16,529 nucleotides of DNA from Actinomycetes bacterium. GTDB taxonomy: Bacteria > Actinomycetota > Thermoleophilia > BMS3ABIN01. The stretch covers positions 1 through 16,529 of the forward strand of contig JAJYIN010000020.1 of assembly GCA_021790075.1 (NCBI GenBank), read 5' to 3'. Each line of letters opens with the position of its first letter. Positions within the stretch are counted from its first letter, which is position 1. Made by a program: the position numbers and the translations under genes. The notes beneath the pieces are model-generated. The model saw only the letters and a list, made by a program, of their open reading frames with translations. It ran no database searches and was not told where the DNA came from. Shown piece by piece: positions 14,205 through 16,529 of the stretch.

Positions 14205-14441
14205 ATGAGCGCCAAATGTCCCGGCAGTGATGTCGAGATCAGCATAAAGGAATGCCCCCGGTGCGGGGGGGAGGTGGAGCTTTTCACGGGAGAATCCAGG
14301 GCCAAGTGCCCTGATTGCGGGAATTGGGTGAGCAGGGAGCCGGCTTCCTGTATCGAGTGGTGCCCCGGCGCGAAGCAATGTTTCCGGCATGTCTTTGAAG
14401 CGGAAAAAGCCGCAGGAAAGGACGGCACCGGAACCTCCTGA
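14205..14441 (+). CDS. Small eight-cysteine zinc-ribbon protein
   Basis: A 78-residue soluble product. Cysteines are at 5, 17, 20, 35, 38, 49, 53 and 59. C-P-R-C and C-P-D-C (17-20 and 35-38) with following glycines form a zinc ribbon, and the C-terminal C-I-E-W-C ... C part gives a second possible metal site. AAGGA lies 5-6 bases before the ATG. Similar small CPxCGxxVELF ... SCIEWC proteins are, from memory, common in anaerobes, without an established function. It is monocistronic, between the divergent lipoprotein gene and groESL, and followed by a probable terminator. Zinc or Fe-S binding is inferred from the cysteine pattern. Confidence 0.85.
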   Translation: MSAKCPGSDVEISIKECPRCGGEVELFTGESRAKCPDCGNWVSREPASCIEWCPGAKQCFRHVFEAEKAAGKDGTGTS

Positions 14442-14493
14442 GCCCGGCACCAGGCAAAAATGGCGAAAATGCCATTAATTGCAGGAATTTAGG

Positions 14494-14514
14494 CGGTCAC
14501 AGGGCCGTTTTTTT
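14494..14514 (+). terminator. Weak terminator after the zinc-ribbon gene
   Basis: A short stem (CGGT / GCCG, including a G:U pair) with a 6-base loop is followed by seven T. A second hairpin, AATGGC-GAAAAT-GCCATT (14459-14476), lies just upstream without its own T run. Position between two plus-strand units supports a terminator, but the stem is weak. Confidence 0.45.
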
Positions 14515-14538
14515 CCGTTCTTCAACGACCCATCCCAT

Positions 14539-14567
14539 TTGACAATAGCCTGGCAGGTAATTATTAT
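14539..14567 (+). promoter_or_regulatory. SigA-type promoter of groESL
   Basis: A perfect -35 TTGACA (14539-14544), a 17-bp spacer and TATTAT (14562-14567, five of six to the consensus). Predicted transcription starts near 14574, just before the CIRCE operator. Confidence 0.85.
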
Positions 14568-14578
14568 ATGTCCCGCGA

Positions 14579-14605
14579 TTGGCACTCTACATGTTAGAGT
14601 GCCAG
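14579..14605. promoter_or_regulatory. CIRCE operator (HrcA binding site)
   Basis: TTGGCACTC-N9-GAGTGCCAG matches the consensus TTAGCACTC-N9-GAGTGCTAA with one mismatch in the left arm and two in the right. The two arms are complementary at eight of nine positions. It lies directly downstream of the predicted start site and upstream of groES, the classical arrangement for HrcA repression of chaperonin genes and release on heat stress. hrcA itself is not in the window. Confidence 0.95.
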
Positions 14606-14668
14606 AAATGGCTAACAGCCGTTCACGAACAGGATCAGTCATTTAAAACCAGAAGGAGGGTTGCATTT

Positions 14669-14959
14669 ATGAATCTGAAGCCACTCGAGGACCGTGTAAT
14701 CGTGAAGGCGATGGAATCCGAGGACGTTACCGCCAGCGGCATCGTCCTGCCGGACACCGCCCAGGAAAAGCCGCAGCGCGGCAAGGTCGTTGCCGTGGGT
14801 GAGGGCCGGATGAAGAAGGACGGCAAGCGCGTTCCCCTTGATGTCAAGAAGGGGGACGAGGTCATCTACAGCAAGTACGGCGGCACTGAAGTAAAGATCG
14901 AGGGCGAGGAACTGCTGATCATGAAGGTCAGCGACATCCTGGCCAAGGTTGTCAAATAA
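14669..14959 (+). CDS. groES: Co-chaperonin GroES (Hsp10)
   Basis: A 96-residue product, the usual length. It caps the GroEL ring as a heptamer and closes the folding chamber. Family features: MNLKPLEDRVIVK at the start, the mobile loop ESEDVTASGIVLPDTAQEKPQRG, GKVVAVGEG, and KYGGTEVKIEGEELLIM near the end. The ATG at 14669 has AAGGAGG 9 bases upstream; an in-frame TTG at 14579 lies in the CIRCE site and is not the start. It is the first gene of the groES-groEL operon. Confidence 0.98.
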   Translation: MNLKPLEDRVIVKAMESEDVTASGIVLPDTAQEKPQRGKVVAVGEGRMKKDGKRVPLDVKKGDEVIYSKYGGTEVKIEGEELLIMKVSDILAKVVK

Positions 14960-14980
14960 GCAGGAAGGGAGTGATACGGT

Positions 14981-16529
<1,549 letters not shown>

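Overview
The window is a G+C-rich bacterial chromosome segment made almost entirely of housekeeping genes, with short intergenic gaps and no insertion sequence, phage gene or CRISPR array that I could find. Several traits suggest a deep-branching Actinobacteriota lineage (Thermoleophilia- or Geothermincolia-like): a CIRCE-controlled groESL operon, a RipA-type NlpC/P60 endopeptidase with a Cys-His-Glu triad, an EF-G-like second translocase, an initiator tRNA with U at position 72, and frequent GTG/TTG starts. This placement is inference; Chloroflexota or another Gram-positive-type lineage is not excluded.

Layout. At the left edge is the C-terminal end of an oligopeptide/dipeptide ABC transporter ATPase (+). 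It converges on a small one-TM protein (-), followed by a secreted coiled-coil NlpC/P60 peptidoglycan hydrolase (-) with a clear intrinsic terminator. An initiator tRNA-fMet gene (+) with its own extended -10 promoter stands alone at about 2.0 kb. A minus-strand block from 9.49 kb down to 2.26 kb reads recJ, rel (bifunctional (p)ppGpp synthetase/hydrolase, start overlapping the recJ end), a small one-TM protein, and a large secreted CAP-domain protein with four ~99-residue C-terminal repeats. A NifU-type Fe-S scaffold gene (+) is divergent from recJ and ends in a strong hairpin terminator. On the other side of that terminator, on the minus strand, is a 43-codon gene with its own promoter and ribosome binding site; its product looks like a RiPP precursor. 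Upstream of it on the minus strand lie an EF-G-like GTPase, an Fpg/Nei-family DNA glycosylase and a beta-propeller-like lipoprotein. Divergent from these is a small eight-cysteine zinc-ribbon protein (+), followed by groES and groEL (+, truncated by the window end) behind a textbook promoter and CIRCE operator.

Themes. The genes cover stress and translation control (rel, groESL, the EF-G paralogue, tRNA-fMet), DNA repair (recJ, mutM-like), cell-envelope processing (NlpC/P60, CAP protein, lipoprotein) and metal or Fe-S handling (NifU-type, zinc ribbon). The least conventional items are the 43-residue peptide, whose leader has the residue spacing of lasso-peptide leaders but no maturation genes nearby; the EF-G paralogue with altered GTPase motifs; and the glycosylase with an altered zinc finger.
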